The position numbers were made by a program, and so were the translations under genes. A stretch of DNA of 5,238 nt from an uncultured Syntrophobacteraceae bacterium (lineage in GTDB: Bacteria; Desulfobacterota; Syntrophobacteria; Syntrophobacterales; Syntrophobacteraceae): positions 1 to 5,238 of the forward strand of contig CALBZH010000234.1 of the NCBI GenBank assembly GCA_937889795.1. Reading direction: 5' to 3'. This document shows positions 5,192 to 5,238 of this stretch, piece after piece. Below the pieces are notes generated by a model. It did not search any database. It was given only the letters and a program-made list of their open reading frames with translations, and was not told where the DNA came from. Positions within the stretch are counted from its first letter, which is position 1. Every line of letters begins with the position of its first letter.

Positions 5192-5238
5192 AGATCGGAA
5201 GAGCACACGTCTGAACTCCAGTCACGAGTGGATATCTC
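5192..5238. other. Illumina TruSeq adapter and index sequence (non-genomic contamination)
   Basis: From 5192 the sequence begins AGATCGGAAGAGCACACGTC and continues as the standard TruSeq read-through adapter to 5225. It is followed by GAGTGGAT, which I recall as TruSeq index 23, and ATCTC, the start of the constant tail. Translated on the minus strand it gives the well-known artefact peptides MLFRS and MTGVQTCALPI. Genome sequence therefore ends at about 5191. Confidence 0.97.

Noticed and set aside
4767..5225. 152-codon minus-strand frame starting MTGVQTCALPI
   Set aside because: Its start is translated adapter sequence, and the rest is an alternative frame of the helical-protein gene.

Overview
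This is about 5.2 kb of moderately GC-rich bacterial DNA, probably from a Gram-negative organism because it encodes a periplasmic MlaC/Ttg2D-type lipid-binding protein. The gene content (bacterial prozyme-free SpeD, an ACL5/Thermus-like SpeE, an FmdB zinc ribbon) would fit a deltaproteobacterium-like or related environmental lineage, but nothing here fixes the taxon. The last 47 bases (5192-5238) are not genomic: they match an Illumina TruSeq read-through adapter plus index. The window is therefore probably a short-read (possibly metagenomic) contig reaching its raw end, and genome sequence stops at about 5191.

Layout from left to right. Positions 1-208 (minus strand) hold the C-terminal ATPase end of a sensor histidine kinase. 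It runs off the left edge and lacks any in-frame start or upstream kinase sequence, so it is a truncated remnant or an assembly join. Next is a complete mlaC-like gene on the minus strand (303-911) with a good Shine-Dalgarno and two perfect short palindromes just upstream. Positions 912-1539 are a long divergent intergenic region. Its left part is GC-rich with no convincing gene. Its right part is AT-rich and carries a sigma70-like promoter, a terminator-like hairpin plus T-tract, and a short upstream ORF that ends exactly on the speD start.

Positions 1540-4158 form a tight plus-strand cluster: speD (S-adenosylmethionine decarboxylase), speE-like aminopropyltransferase, an FmdB-family zinc-ribbon protein and an RluA-family pseudouridine synthase. 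Gaps are 11 nt or less, or the genes overlap, so they are likely one operon. SpeD makes decarboxylated AdoMet, which is the aminopropyl donor used by SpeE, so the first two genes form a two-step polyamine module. The last two concern metal-binding/unknown and RNA modification functions, and may share the operon for translation-related reasons.

Positions 4100-5191 (minus strand) encode a large, mostly helical protein that I do not recognise. It is convergent with the pseudouridine synthase and overlaps its 3' end by 59 nt. Its true N-terminus is lost at the adapter junction. I see no mobile element, CRISPR array, tRNA or rRNA, and no clear new defence or biosynthetic system. The most interesting points are the speD leader, the speE subtype and the unknown 3' protein.
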